12,671 nt of DNA from Rhodospirillaceae bacterium (GCA_020425485.1 JAGQRL010000317.1:1-12671), one strand, 5' to 3'; shown: positions 1 through 7,079, counted from the first letter of the stretch. The notes: a model not told the origin generated them from the letters alone. A program made the numbers and translations.

Positions 1-60
1 CTCACCGACAGCCCGTCGATCCGCGACGTCATCGCCTTCCCGACGCTGCGGCCGCGGTAG
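1..60 (+). CDS. lysS: Lysyl-tRNA synthetase, class II, C-terminal end (partial)
   Basis: Only the last 19 codons and a TAG stop are inside the window, in frame from base 1. The tail reads LTDSPSIRDVIAFPTLRPR. The pattern TxSxxIRDVIxFPxxRP followed at once by a stop is the C-terminal end of class II LysRS, as in the E. coli LysS tail with IRDVILFPAMRP. Aspartyl-tRNA synthetase shares IRDVIAFP but continues about 20-25 residues further, so it fits less well. The enzyme charges tRNA-Lys with lysine in the cytoplasm. The gene converges on the minus-strand gene ending at 73, with only 12 bp between the two stops and no clear terminator there. The call rests on a short tail, so the family is likely but not certain. 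Confidence 0.75.
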   Translation, partial: LTDSPSIRDVIAFPTLRPR

Positions 61-72
61 GGGCGGGCTGTT

Positions 73-522
73 TCACCCCGGCAGCAAGGTGCGGTCGCCG
101 GTCAAGGCGGCGGCGATTGCGCGGGACTGGCGCTCGTTCTCCTTCAGCGCGATGCGGCTGAAGCGGATGCGGACGGGGTGCTCGGGATCGTCGATCCACA
201 GGCTGGTGAACTGGACGCCCGCCTTGGCGCGCACCGGCGGCAGGGCGGCCAGGTCGTACTCCGTCACCCCCAGCACCTGGGCCGGCTGGCCCTTCACCTG
301 CACCACGATAAGCCGGCGGTCGGTGAGGCCGACGAAGTAGAGCCTGCTGCCAAAGAGCATGAGCGCCAGCCCCGGCAGGATGCCGAGGCACAGCAACGCC
401 ACCAGCAGCCAGAAATTGGGAAAGCGCATCCCGAAGGCGTAGGCGAGCAAGGGCTCGCCGCTGTGCAGGTGGGGCGCCAGCGCGTCCACCACCTCGCGGT
501 CGCTGTAGCGCGGTGTCTCCAT
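73..522 (-). CDS. Small membrane protein with bacterial PH-like signature (paralogue 1)
   Basis: This 149-residue protein starts METPRYSD and has a strong ribosome site, GGGAGGTG at 527-534, just upstream of the ATG. Residues about 38-59 form a hydrophobic stretch (FWLLVALLCLGILPG) that could be one or two membrane passes. It is followed by the VGLTDRRLI motif typical of bacterial pleckstrin-homology-like (bPH) domains, then YDLAALPP and SLWIDD. The C-terminal KENERQSRAIAAALTGD segment looks helical. About half of its residues match the product of the gene just upstream (569-1012), so the two are a tandem duplicate, 46 bp apart and probably co-transcribed. I do not recognise a named function. 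The bPH assignment rests on the short TDRRLI motif and the membrane-then-beta pattern. Confidence 0.8.
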   Translation of the reverse strand: METPRYSDREVVDALAPHLHSGEPLLAYAFGMRFPNFWLLVALLCLGILPGLALMLFGSRLYFVGLTDRRLIVVQVKGQPAQVLGVTEYDLAALPPVRAKAGVQFTSLWIDDPEHPVRIRFSRIALKENERQSRAIAAALTGDRTLLPG

Positions 523-568
523 CGCACACCTCCCGCCGGGTGCCGGCCGGCCGGCAGCACCGGCCCCC

Positions 569-1012
569 TCAGGTTGCCAGGAACGCCTGGTCGCCCGTCA
601 ACGCAGCGGCCATCTCGCGCGAATGCCGGCGGTTTTCCTTCATCCCCAGGCGGTGGAACTTGGCGCGGAAGGGGGCCGCCTCGTCGTCGATCCACAGATA
701 GGTGAAGAAGCCCAGCGCCCTCGCCCGGCTGGGGGGCAGGCTGGCGAGATCGTAGGCGGTCGCCTCCTTCACCTGGGGCGGCCGGCGCTTGACCCTGAGG
801 GCGATCAGCCGCCGGTCGGTCAGGCCGACGATGTATTCCTTGGTCATCAGCGTCACCGCGATGGCCCCCGGCAGGATCGCCGGCAGCATCAGCAGGAAGA
901 TCACCCAGATGTTCGGCTGGCGCACGCCATAGGCGAAGTTGACCAGCCGTTCCCCGTCCTCCAGGTGGGGCTGCAGCGCCGCCACCACCTCCTCGTCCTT
1001 GTAGCGCGCCAT
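569..1012 (-). CDS. Small membrane protein with bacterial PH-like signature (paralogue 2)
   Basis: This 147-residue protein starts MARYKDEEVV. The start is set by an AGGAGG ribosome site at 1022-1027, 9 bases before the ATG. The open frame extends further upstream to 1972, but that part lies antisense-in-frame over the neighbouring transporter gene and is not credible coding sequence. The layout matches its paralogue at 73-522: an N-terminal EVVAALQPHL segment, a hydrophobic stretch at about residues 36-57, VGLTDRRLI at about 62-70, YDLASLPP, LWIDD, and a basic KENRRHSRE segment near the end. Conserved identities run over the full length, so this is a whole-gene duplication. It lies 107 bp downstream of the EamA gene on the same strand. 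Function is unknown; a membrane-anchored PH-like domain is an inference. Confidence 0.8.
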   Translation of the reverse strand: MARYKDEEVVAALQPHLEDGERLVNFAYGVRQPNIWVIFLLMLPAILPGAIAVTLMTKEYIVGLTDRRLIALRVKRRPPQVKEATAYDLASLPPSRARALGFFTYLWIDDEAAPFRAKFHRLGMKENRRHSREMAAALTGDQAFLAT

Positions 1013-1119
1013 GCCTGACCCCCTCCTCGATCGGCGGCCACGCCGGGTCGCCTGGAAACCATCGCCGAGATTTCCGGGGTCAGTGTGGCAGCGCCGGGGC
1101 AAGGGCCGGCGGTTCGCCG

Positions 1120-2196
1120 TCAGTCGGTCGGGCCGGCCTTGGCGGGTGCACCGATGCGCGCCTCCCGCCGGGCGATATACACCGTGGCGGCAACGATGAT
1201 GCCGGCCCCCACCACCGTCCACACATCGGGCATTTCGCCGAACAGCACGATGCCGAACAGGCTGGCGAACAGCAGGCGCGTGTAGTCGAACGGCGCCACC
1301 GCGGAAGCCTCGCCGGTGCGGTAGCCGTTGATGATGGCCCATTGGCTGGCCACGCCGAACAGCCCCACGGCGATGCCCAGCCCCCACTGGGCGGCCGTCA
1401 TCGGCTGCCAGACGATGGCGGCCGGAATGCCCATCAGCGTCGTCGACAGGATGCCGAAATAGGCCAGGATGGTGAGATTGGACTCGGTGCGCGGAACCTT
1501 CTTCACCAGCACCACGGCGATGGCGATGCACAGCGCCTGGGTCAGCGAGATGAAAATCGCCGGGTCCAGCGTGCCAGCCCCCGGCCGCACCATCACCAGC
1601 ACGCCGACGAAGCCGGCCACCGTCGCCGTCCAGCGCCGCCAGCGCACCACTTCGCCCAGCAGCAGCACCGCCAGCACGATCATGAACAGCGGCTTGGTGA
1701 AGGTGAAGGCCGTGGCGGTGGCCAGCGGCAGATGGGTGAAGGCGTAGAAACCGCAGCCGATGGCGATGATGCCCACCAGGGCGCGGCCCACATGCAGCTT
1801 CCACGAGCGGCTCAGCAGGATGCGCGGGCCGGCGCGCACGATCAGCGGAGTGACCAGCGCCAGGCCCACCCAGCAGCGGAAGAAGGCAATCTGCAGGCTC
1901 GGCAGGTTTTGGCCGAGGATCTTCACCAGGGCGGCCATGGTGGAAAAGCCGGCGGCGGCCAGCAGGATCCACGCCGCACCGCGGGTGTTGGCCGGCAGGC
2001 GTTGCCAGGCCGCGGCCAGTGCCGCCGGGTCGAGGCTGCGGCCGGCCGGGCGTGCTGTGCCCCTGGCGGCGTCCCCGGCAAAGGCCGGTTCGGCCGGGGG
2101 CGAGGCCAGTGCGGGCTGGCCGGGAGGGGCAGGGTGTTGGCTCACCCTACGAAATCTATGCGTTTCGCCGGCTCCGAGCAGTCCCCGGCCGGGCAT
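1120..2196 (-). CDS. EamA/DMT-family transporter (tandem paralogue A)
   Basis: This is a 358-residue inner-membrane transporter of the drug/metabolite transporter superfamily with two EamA repeats. After a Pro/Ala-rich N-terminal extension of about 70 residues, the membrane part begins TRGAAWILLAAAGFSTMAALVK. Repeat 1 includes IAFFRCWVGLAL, CGFYAFTHLPLATATAFTFTKPLF and GFVGVLVMVRPG. Repeat 2 includes ASQWAIINGYRTGEASAVAPFDYTRLLFA and ends in GAGIIVAATVYIARRE. About ten membrane helices are expected. The start chosen is the ATG at 2196, preceded at 5-base spacing by GGAAGG (2202-2207). It lies only 13 bp after the stop of its paralogue at 2210-3250, which suggests one transcript. Substrate cannot be read from sequence. 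EamA members export amino acids or metabolites, and some import riboflavin or S-adenosylmethionine. Confidence 0.88.
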   Translation of the reverse strand: MPGRGLLGAGETHRFRRVSQHPAPPGQPALASPPAEPAFAGDAARGTARPAGRSLDPAALAAAWQRLPANTRGAAWILLAAAGFSTMAALVKILGQNLPSLQIAFFRCWVGLALVTPLIVRAGPRILLSRSWKLHVGRALVGIIAIGCGFYAFTHLPLATATAFTFTKPLFMIVLAVLLLGEVVRWRRWTATVAGFVGVLVMVRPGAGTLDPAIFISLTQALCIAIAVVLVKKVPRTESNLTILAYFGILSTTLMGIPAAIVWQPMTAAQWGLGIAVGLFGVASQWAIINGYRTGEASAVAPFDYTRLLFASLFGIVLFGEMPDVWTVVGAGIIVAATVYIARREARIGAPAKAGPTD

Positions 2197-2208
2197 GGGA
2201 GCCTTCCG
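2122..2208 (-). repeat. 5' element of EamA paralogue A (direct repeat copy 1)
   Basis: This 87-bp segment differs from 3176-3262 at only three positions (2149, 2152 and 2154, all transitions), with no indels. Bases 2155-2208 are identical over 54 bp. It covers the ribosome site GGAAGG, the ATG and about 24 further codons of the EamA gene. Inside it, AGGGTG (2131-2136) and CACCCT (2143-2148) form an inverted repeat around a 6-base loop. The gene bodies that follow look only about three-quarters to four-fifths identical, judged by eye, so the 5' part is clearly more conserved than the rest. Confidence 0.8.
2202..2207 (-). promoter_or_regulatory. Ribosome binding site deciding the EamA-A start
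   Basis: GGAAGG on the minus strand lies 5 bases before the ATG at 2196 and just beyond the stop of the upstream paralogue. The same site and spacing recur at 3256-3261 before the second EamA gene. This supports the long N-terminal extension over an internal GTG at about 2136, which has no usable ribosome site. Confidence 0.5.
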
Positions 2209-2209
2209 C

Positions 2210-3250
2210 TCAGGGGACGGGGCCGGGCGTGGCGGGCGCGCCGGCGCCGGCTTCGCGCCGGGCGATATACACCGTGGCGGCGACGATGATGGCCGCACCG
2301 ACCAGGGTCCACCCGTCCGGCACCTCGCCGAACAGCGCGATCCCGAGGAGTCCGGCAAACAGCAGCTTGGTGTAGTCGAACGGCGCCACGGCAGACGCCT
2401 CGCCCACCCGATAGCCCATGATCAGCGCCCATTGGCTGCCCACGCCGAACAGGCCGACGGCGAGCGCCAGCAGCCAGTGGTGGGCTTCCATCGGCTGCCA
2501 CACCACGGCCGCGGGGATCGCCGCCGCCGCGGTCGACAGCACGGTGAAATAGGCCATGATGGTCAGCGAGGATTCCGCTTTCGGCAGTTTCTTCACCAGC
2601 ACCAGGGCGGTGGCGACCGCCAGAGCCTGCGTCAGGGCCACCAGCACCGCCGGGTCCAGCGTGCCGGCCCCCGGCCGCACCATCACCAGCACGCCGACGA
2701 AGCCCACCATCGTCGCCGTCCAGCGCCGCCAGCGCACGGTCTCGCGCAGCACCAGCACCGCCAGCACCACCATGAACAAGGGCGTGGTGAAGGTGATCGC
2801 CGTGGCGGTGGCCAGCGGCAGATGGGTGAAGGCGTAGAAGCCGCAGCCGATGGCGGTGATGCCCACCAGGGCGCGGGCGAGATGCAGCTTCCAGGCGCGG
2901 CTCTTCAGCACCTCCGGCCCGGCCCGCACCACCACCCGCGCCACCAGGGGGGCCACAACGGCCAGGCCGACGGCACAGCGGAAGAAGGCGATCTGCAGGC
3001 TCGGCAGGTCGTGCCCCAGGTCCTTCACCAGGGCGGCCATGGTGGAAAAGCCGGCCGCCGCCAGCAGCACCCACACCGCACCCCGCGTGTTGGCCGGCAG
3101 GCGCTGCCAGACGGCGCCCAGTGCCGCCGGGTCGGGGCTGCCGCCGGCCGGGGGCGAGGCCGGTGCTGGCTGACTGGGAGGGGCAGGGTGTTGGCTCACC
3201 CTGCGGAGTCTATGCGTTTCGCCGGCTCCGAGCAGTCCCCGGCCGGGCAT
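2210..3250 (-). CDS. EamA/DMT-family transporter (tandem paralogue B)
   Basis: This 346-residue protein is a full-length paralogue of the product of 1120-2196. It has the same blocks: GFSTMAALVK, LPSLQIAFFRC, GCGFYAFTHLPLATATAIT, RPGAGTLDPA, GEASAVAPFDYTKLLFAG and IIVAATVYIARRE. Membrane helix 1 starts near residue 57, after a Pro/Ala-rich extension 12 residues shorter than in the paralogue. The chosen ATG at 3250 has GGAAGG at 3256-3261. The open frame continues upstream to 3328, into the end of the MFS gene, without a better start. The intergenic distance to the MFS stop at 3285 is 34 bp, so MFS, EamA-B and EamA-A probably form an efflux or uptake operon. Substrate is unknown. The N-terminal extension is unusual, since EamA proteins often start almost directly with helix 1. 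Confidence 0.88.
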   Translation of the reverse strand: MPGRGLLGAGETHRLRRVSQHPAPPSQPAPASPPAGGSPDPAALGAVWQRLPANTRGAVWVLLAAAGFSTMAALVKDLGHDLPSLQIAFFRCAVGLAVVAPLVARVVVRAGPEVLKSRAWKLHLARALVGITAIGCGFYAFTHLPLATATAITFTTPLFMVVLAVLVLRETVRWRRWTATMVGFVGVLVMVRPGAGTLDPAVLVALTQALAVATALVLVKKLPKAESSLTIMAYFTVLSTAAAAIPAAVVWQPMEAHHWLLALAVGLFGVGSQWALIMGYRVGEASAVAPFDYTKLLFAGLLGIALFGEVPDGWTLVGAAIIVAATVYIARREAGAGAPATPGPVP

Positions 3251-3262
3251 GGGAGCCTTCCG
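3176..3262 (-). repeat. 5' element of EamA paralogue B (direct repeat copy 2)
   Basis: This is the second copy of the 87-bp element at 2122-2208, at a constant offset of 1054 bp. Here the inverted repeat is longer and perfect: GCAGGGTG (3183-3190) and CACCCTGC (3197-3204) with a 6-base loop, about 44 bases inside the coding region. The copy ends at 3262, just beyond the ribosome site. Upstream of that point the two regions share nothing, which marks one edge of the duplication. Confidence 0.8.
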
Positions 3263-3284
3263 TTGGATGCGTCTGTTGGCGACC

Positions 3285-4562
3285 CTAGTGCCCGGGTACC
3301 GGCCTGGCGCGCGACACCACCAGCCCATGGGCGGCCGCCGCGGTGGCGGACATGGCCACCAGGGCGACGCCGAGCGCGAGGGCGGTTCCCTCCGTCGCCT
3401 GGCCCACCAGGAAACCGACCAGGGCGGCCAGGCCCATCTGGCCGAAGCCCATCAGTGCCGAAGCGGCCCCGGCCATGTGCGGGAAGGGGCCGAGGGCGCC
3501 CGCCATGGCGTTGGGCAGGGTAAGCCCGATGCCCACCATGAACCCGGCCATGGGGCCGACCACGGCCGGCACCGAGGGCGGCAGGGCCAGCGCCAGGGCC
3601 AGCAGCAGCACCGCCATGGCCAGCGACAAGGTGGTGCCGATGCGCATCAGCCGGTCGAGCCCGACGCGCTTCACCGTGCGCCCGCTGAGGAAGGTGCCCA
3701 GCATGAAGCCCAGCACCACCGCCCCGAAGCACAGGCCGAAGGCCAAAGGCGACAGCCCGACGCCGTCGATCAGCACGAAGGACGAGGCGCTGATATAGGC
3801 GAAGATCCCCGAATACCCGGCCGCCTGCACCAGGGCGTAGCCGAGGAAGATGCGGTGGCGCAGCAGCACCCAGTAGTTGGCGATCAGCCGGTCGATGCGC
3901 GTCGCCTCGGGGTTCTTGTAGCGGTTGGTCTCGCCCAACAGCAGCACTACGGCGATCCCCACCGACAGCCCGAAGACGACGAGCACGATGAAGGTGGAGC
4001 GCCAGCCGAACACCTCGGTGAGCAGGCCGCCCAGCACCGGGCCGATGGCCGGCGCCACGCCCATGGCCAGGCCCATATAGGCCATCACCCGGGCGGCATC
4101 CTCCGGGGCGTAGATGTCGCGCACCGTGGCGCGCCCCAGCACCGGGCCGCAGCAGGCGCCGATCGCCTGGAAGAAACGCCAGACGATCAGGCTTTCCAGG
4201 CTGTCGGCCAGTGCGCAGCCCACCGTGGCCAGCACGAAGACGACGATGCCGCCGATGATCAGCGGCCGCCGGCCGAAGCGGTCGGACAGCGGGCCGTAGG
4301 CCAGCATCCCGGCGGCGAAGCCGAGCAGGAAGATGCTGAGGGTGAGCTGGGCGGAGCCGGAGTCGACGCCGAAGGTGGTGGAAATGGTGGGCAGCGCCGG
4401 CAGGTAGAGATCGGTGGACAGCGGCCCGAAGGCCACCAGCAGGGTGAGCACCAGCGACACCACCAGCGACCGCGGGGCCGGCCGGTGCATGGGATCGGCG
4501 GACGCAGCCGCCACGGAATGGTCGCCGGCAGCCGCCGCGGCGTGGGGATCGTGGGCGTCCAT
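3285..4562 (-). CDS. MFS multidrug efflux transporter, Bcr/CflA family
   Basis: This 425-residue inner-membrane protein has about 12 predicted helices, the usual size for drug:H+ antiporters. Helix 1 carries GPLSTDLYLPALP, the hallmark of the Bcr/CflA subfamily. The MFS motif A between helices 2 and 3 reads GPLSDRFGRRPLIIGG, and helices 4-5 contain WRFFQAIGACCGPVLGRATVRD and GVAPAIGPVLGGLL. The predicted role is proton-driven export of drugs or small metabolites; the substrate cannot be told. The first ATG gives an N-terminal tail of about 35 residues rich in Ala and His and has no clear ribosome site. An internal ATG at 4490 (MHRPAPRSL) is a reasonable alternative start. It is the first gene of a minus-strand run with the two EamA genes, 34 bp upstream of the first of them. 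Confidence 0.92.
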   Translation of the reverse strand: MDAHDPHAAAAAGDHSVAAASADPMHRPAPRSLVVSLVLTLLVAFGPLSTDLYLPALPTISTTFGVDSGSAQLTLSIFLLGFAAGMLAYGPLSDRFGRRPLIIGGIVVFVLATVGCALADSLESLIVWRFFQAIGACCGPVLGRATVRDIYAPEDAARVMAYMGLAMGVAPAIGPVLGGLLTEVFGWRSTFIVLVVFGLSVGIAVVLLLGETNRYKNPEATRIDRLIANYWVLLRHRIFLGYALVQAAGYSGIFAYISASSFVLIDGVGLSPLAFGLCFGAVVLGFMLGTFLSGRTVKRVGLDRLMRIGTTLSLAMAVLLLALALALPPSVPAVVGPMAGFMVGIGLTLPNAMAGALGPFPHMAGAASALMGFGQMGLAALVGFLVGQATEGTALALGVALVAMSATAAAAHGLVVSRARPVPGH

Positions 4563-4737
4563 GCGCGGCTAGCCCGCTGCTGCCGGGCGGCGCGGTCGGG
4601 CGGATACCGGTGGGCGGCGCCGGAATGCGGCTTTGTCTGTCATGCGGTCCAATGCGTTCTGTCGGGCCGGCGCCGGGGCGACGCCGCCAAGGGCCGGGAA
4701 CCAAGGAAGGGTGCCGGCGAGCGGAAGCGGGGATCAA

Positions 4738-5667
4738 TCAAATGTTCTTCGCCAGGGAGGTAGGCCGGCGCTGCCGCGGCGCCAGGGCGGCGGCCCCCGC
4801 CAGGTCCGCCACCGCGGGATCGTGGGCGCGCTGGCGGGCCTGCGCCCGGCCCCGGTCCGACACCGCGTAGCAGTAGGCACAGCCGTGCGGGCAGGTGTCG
4901 TAGGCGCCGATATCCCGACTTTCCGCGCACAGGCAGCCCGGCCGGTTGCCCTTGCGGCGGGCCGCGATGGGCCGCTCCGCGACATCCGACAGGCGCTTGG
5001 CATCCACGCAGGCGGCGGCCTCCAGCGGCCCCGCCAGCAGGTCCGGCTGGCTGCACAGGGTGGGCCGCAGACCTGCGTCCAGCGCAAGGCTGGCGAGGTC
5101 CGACAGCAGCGCCCGCTTCTCCTCCGGCGGCGGATCGCGCCAGGCAAAGCCGTGGCGGGCGGCGGCGCGGTCCAGGTTGCGGCGGGTCTTGCGGTAGATG
5201 GTGGCGGCCGACAGGCATACCTCGTCCACCGTGCCGGCCAGGGCGGCGGCCAGCGTGGCCATCTGTCGCCGGTGCCAGTCGGGCGGTGTGGCGTCGGTCC
5301 AGACCACCGGGTCGTAGCGCCATACCACGGCGCGCGGGCCGTAGCGGCGGGCCAGCGCGCGGGCGGCTGCCACGGCGCGGTCGGCGGCGATCACCGAACG
5401 GTCCAGCGCGCGCGGGTAGCCGGTGATGGTGAGGTGGATGACGACGGGCAGGCCAAGCTGCGCCAAGGCTTCCAGGGCGGGCGCGAAGGGCTCCGGGTTG
5501 CGCGTCCACACCAGGTAGCCATCCACCTCAGGCCCGGTCAGCGGCACCTGGGTGGGCCGGCCACCATAGGGATTGGTCACCGGCACCGATCCGGCCGCCA
5601 GCCGCTTCAGGAACCAGCTTGTGTAGAAGGCCGGAATGTCGGTGCGGTAGCTGGCCGAGACGATCAT
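4738..5667 (-). CDS. DUF1848 family protein with C-terminal radical-SAM-like cysteine cluster
   Basis: This 309-residue soluble protein starts MIVSASYRTDIPAFYTSWF, which is characteristic of DUF1848 proteins and fixes the start although no ribosome site is visible. The middle shows alternating strand and helix segments (YLVWTRNPEPF, LPVVIHLTITGYPR, AVVWRYDPVVW, VDEVCLSAATIYRK). Near the C terminus Cys245 and Cys247 are followed by DTCPHGCAYCYA, where Cys259, Cys263 and Cys266 form CX3CX2C, the [4Fe-4S] motif of radical SAM enzymes. As I recall, the family description also notes this likeness. The reaction is unknown. The last 40 residues, after the motif, are Arg/Ala-rich. The gene lies 86 bp downstream of the LysR gene on the same strand; a functional link is not established. 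Confidence 0.85.
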   Translation of the reverse strand: MIVSASYRTDIPAFYTSWFLKRLAAGSVPVTNPYGGRPTQVPLTGPEVDGYLVWTRNPEPFAPALEALAQLGLPVVIHLTITGYPRALDRSVIAADRAVAAARALARRYGPRAVVWRYDPVVWTDATPPDWHRRQMATLAAALAGTVDEVCLSAATIYRKTRRNLDRAAARHGFAWRDPPPEEKRALLSDLASLALDAGLRPTLCSQPDLLAGPLEAAACVDAKRLSDVAERPIAARRKGNRPGCLCAESRDIGAYDTCPHGCAYCYAVSDRGRAQARQRAHDPAVADLAGAAALAPRQRRPTSLAKNI

Positions 5668-5753
5668 CGCGGCGACCGTGGCAAACGTCGGTCCCAGGGG
5701 CCGTTGATATTGGGGTGCGGGCCGGAGCCGACTGAACGGCGGGACATGCCGCC

Positions 5754-6641
5754 TTACGCCGCCATGGAGGTGGCGGAGTGGGAAAGGATGTGTTCGGCCA
5801 GCCGCACCGCGGCGGCATTGTCCTGGCGCATCGAGCGGCACAGCATCACCGGGATCGACGGCAGGGCGGGAAACCCTTCGGCCTCCCCCAGCCGGCGCAG
5901 CCCCGGCCATAGCGAGCTTTCGCACAGGGCCGCCACCGCCAGCCCGGCGCGCACGGCTGCCGTGATGCCCATGGTGGAGTGGCTGGAAAAGGCCACGCGG
6001 CAGTCCCGCCCCGCCTGCTCCATGGCCTCCAGTGCGGCGGAGCGGATGCGACACGGCGGCATGAACGCGGCCAGCGGCAGCGGGTCCATCTCGTGGGCCA
6101 GGTGGGTTTCGGAGGTCACCCACACCACCGGCTCGTGGGCCAGCAGAACGCCGTTGGCGGAGCTGTCCTCGCCGGGTTCGCCCGAGAGGATCGAAATGTC
6201 CATCTCGCCGCGGTCCAGCAGGTCGCGCAGCACCACCGTGCGGTCGCAGCGCACCTCCAGATGGACGGTGGGATAGAGATCGACGAAGCGGCCCAGCAGG
6301 GTGGGCAGCAGGCCCAGCGCGTAGTCGTCCGGCGTGCCGACGCGCACGGTGCCGGTAAGCATGGGGGTGTCGCTGAAGCGCGCCAGCGCCTCGTCGTTGA
6401 GGCGCAGGATGCGGCGGGCATAGGTGACAAGCGCTGTGCCCTCGGCCGACAGGGCGACGCTGCGCCCGGATTTTTCGAACAGCGGCCGGCCGACCAGCTC
6501 CTCCAGCCGGCGCATCTGCATGCTGACGGCGGATTGGGTGCGGTTCACCAGCACCGCGGCACGGGTGAAGCTGCCGGTATCGGCGAAGGCCACGAAGGTG
6601 CGCAGCAGATCGGGATCGAGGGAAGCGGGCATGGGACGCAT
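5754..6641 (-). CDS. LysR-family transcriptional regulator
   Basis: This 295-residue protein has the usual LysR length. An N-terminal winged helix-turn-helix covers about residues 8-67 (LLRTFVAFADTGSFTRAAVLVNRTQSAVSMQMRRLEELVGRPLF as its pattern), followed by a linker helix and a periplasmic-binding-like effector domain from about residue 95. Two starts are close together: the ATG at 6641 (MRPMPAS) and one at 6632 (MPAS). The latter has AGGA about 9-10 bases upstream and may be the real one. It is divergent from the DUF1127 gene at 6822 across 180 bp, the usual setting for a LysR regulator that controls its neighbour and itself. I recall regulators of this subgroup next to DUF1127 genes in other alphaproteobacteria. 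The effector is unknown. Confidence 0.92.
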   Translation of the reverse strand: MRPMPASLDPDLLRTFVAFADTGSFTRAAVLVNRTQSAVSMQMRRLEELVGRPLFEKSGRSVALSAEGTALVTYARRILRLNDEALARFSDTPMLTGTVRVGTPDDYALGLLPTLLGRFVDLYPTVHLEVRCDRTVVLRDLLDRGEMDISILSGEPGEDSSANGVLLAHEPVVWVTSETHLAHEMDPLPLAAFMPPCRIRSAALEAMEQAGRDCRVAFSSHSTMGITAAVRAGLAVAALCESSLWPGLRRLGEAEGFPALPSIPVMLCRSMRQDNAAAVRLAEHILSHSATSMAA

Positions 6642-6715
6642 CCTGTTCCGGTGCGGCGGGGGAGCGGGTGCCGGCGGCCGGCCAAGCTGGCATGCATCAG
6701 CGATCCTGAAATGTC

Positions 6716-6744
6716 ATATAACAACTATTCGATTGTCTTATCAA
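6716..6744 (-). promoter_or_regulatory. Predicted sigma70-like promoter of the LysR gene
   Basis: On the minus strand TTGATA (6739-6744) is followed after exactly 17 bases by TTATAT (6716-6721), close to the consensus -35 and -10 boxes. It sits in an AT-rich island (about 6707-6745) within a GC-rich intergenic region. Transcription would begin near 6709, giving a leader of about 70 bases before the LysR start. The same island probably also serves the divergent DUF1127 gene, but no convincing plus-strand boxes were seen. Confidence 0.55.
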
Positions 6745-6821
6745 TGGGGAGAACGGACAGTCTCCCCAGGCAAACCCCGGACGATTGGCGGACCGGCGGG
6801 GCAAGAGAACGGAGACACCCC

Positions 6822-7079
6822 ATGGCACACATCATCCAACACCCCAGCTCGGGCGATCCCTGCGGCGCGGCCTGCGCGGCCCTGCGGCGGTCGCCGACCC
6901 TCGCAGCCCAGCACACCGGCAGCTTGCTGGTCCGGCTGGTCGACCGCTGGTTCGATTGGCAGGAGCGGCGCCGGGCGGTGGCCTCGCTGGGCCAGATGGA
7001 CGACCGGCTGCTGAAGGACATGGGCCTGTCGCGGGCCGATGTGGACAGCCTGCGGCGTGGCTCGGCACACCGCGTCTGA
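6822..7079 (+). CDS. Small DUF1127 (YjiS-like) protein
   Basis: This 85-residue protein starts MAHIIQHP, with GGAG at 6811-6814 placed 7 bases before the ATG. The C-terminal half holds the DUF1127 domain: LVRLVDRWFDWQERRRAVASLGQMDDRLLKDMGLSRADVDSL, with the typical L-x-D-RLLKD-x-GLSRADV core at about residues 56-75. The N-terminal half has two Cys (14 and 18) and little order. DUF1127 proteins are short and Arg-rich. Some members in Agrobacterium and Rhodobacter have been linked to RNA turnover, phosphate or carbon control and small-RNA maturation, but the role of this one is open. Divergence from the LysR gene suggests control by that regulator. Confidence 0.88.
   Translation: MAHIIQHPSSGDPCGAACAALRRSPTLAAQHTGSLLVRLVDRWFDWQERRRAVASLGQMDDRLLKDMGLSRADVDSLRRGSAHRV

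Noticed and set aside
1013..1119. Possible terminator between the EamA gene and the PH-like genes
   Set aside because: No stem with a following T run was found; only scattered GC-rich complementarity is present.
569..1972. Apparent long form of the second PH-like protein
   Set aside because: The extra 320 residues are a shifted reading of the EamA gene on the same strand, and the strong ribosome site at 1022-1027 sets the start at 1012.
1760..3523. Long plus-strand open frame of 587 codons antisense to the EamA pair
   Set aside because: It is rich in His, Gln, Arg and Gly without domain likeness, and lies opposite two clear transporter genes. Such frames are common in GC-rich DNA.
4738..6693. 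Apparent fusion of a LysR-region frame with the DUF1848 protein
   Set aside because: The upstream half is an out-of-frame reading of the LysR gene. The DUF1848 family start MIVSASYRTDIP at 5667 is clear.
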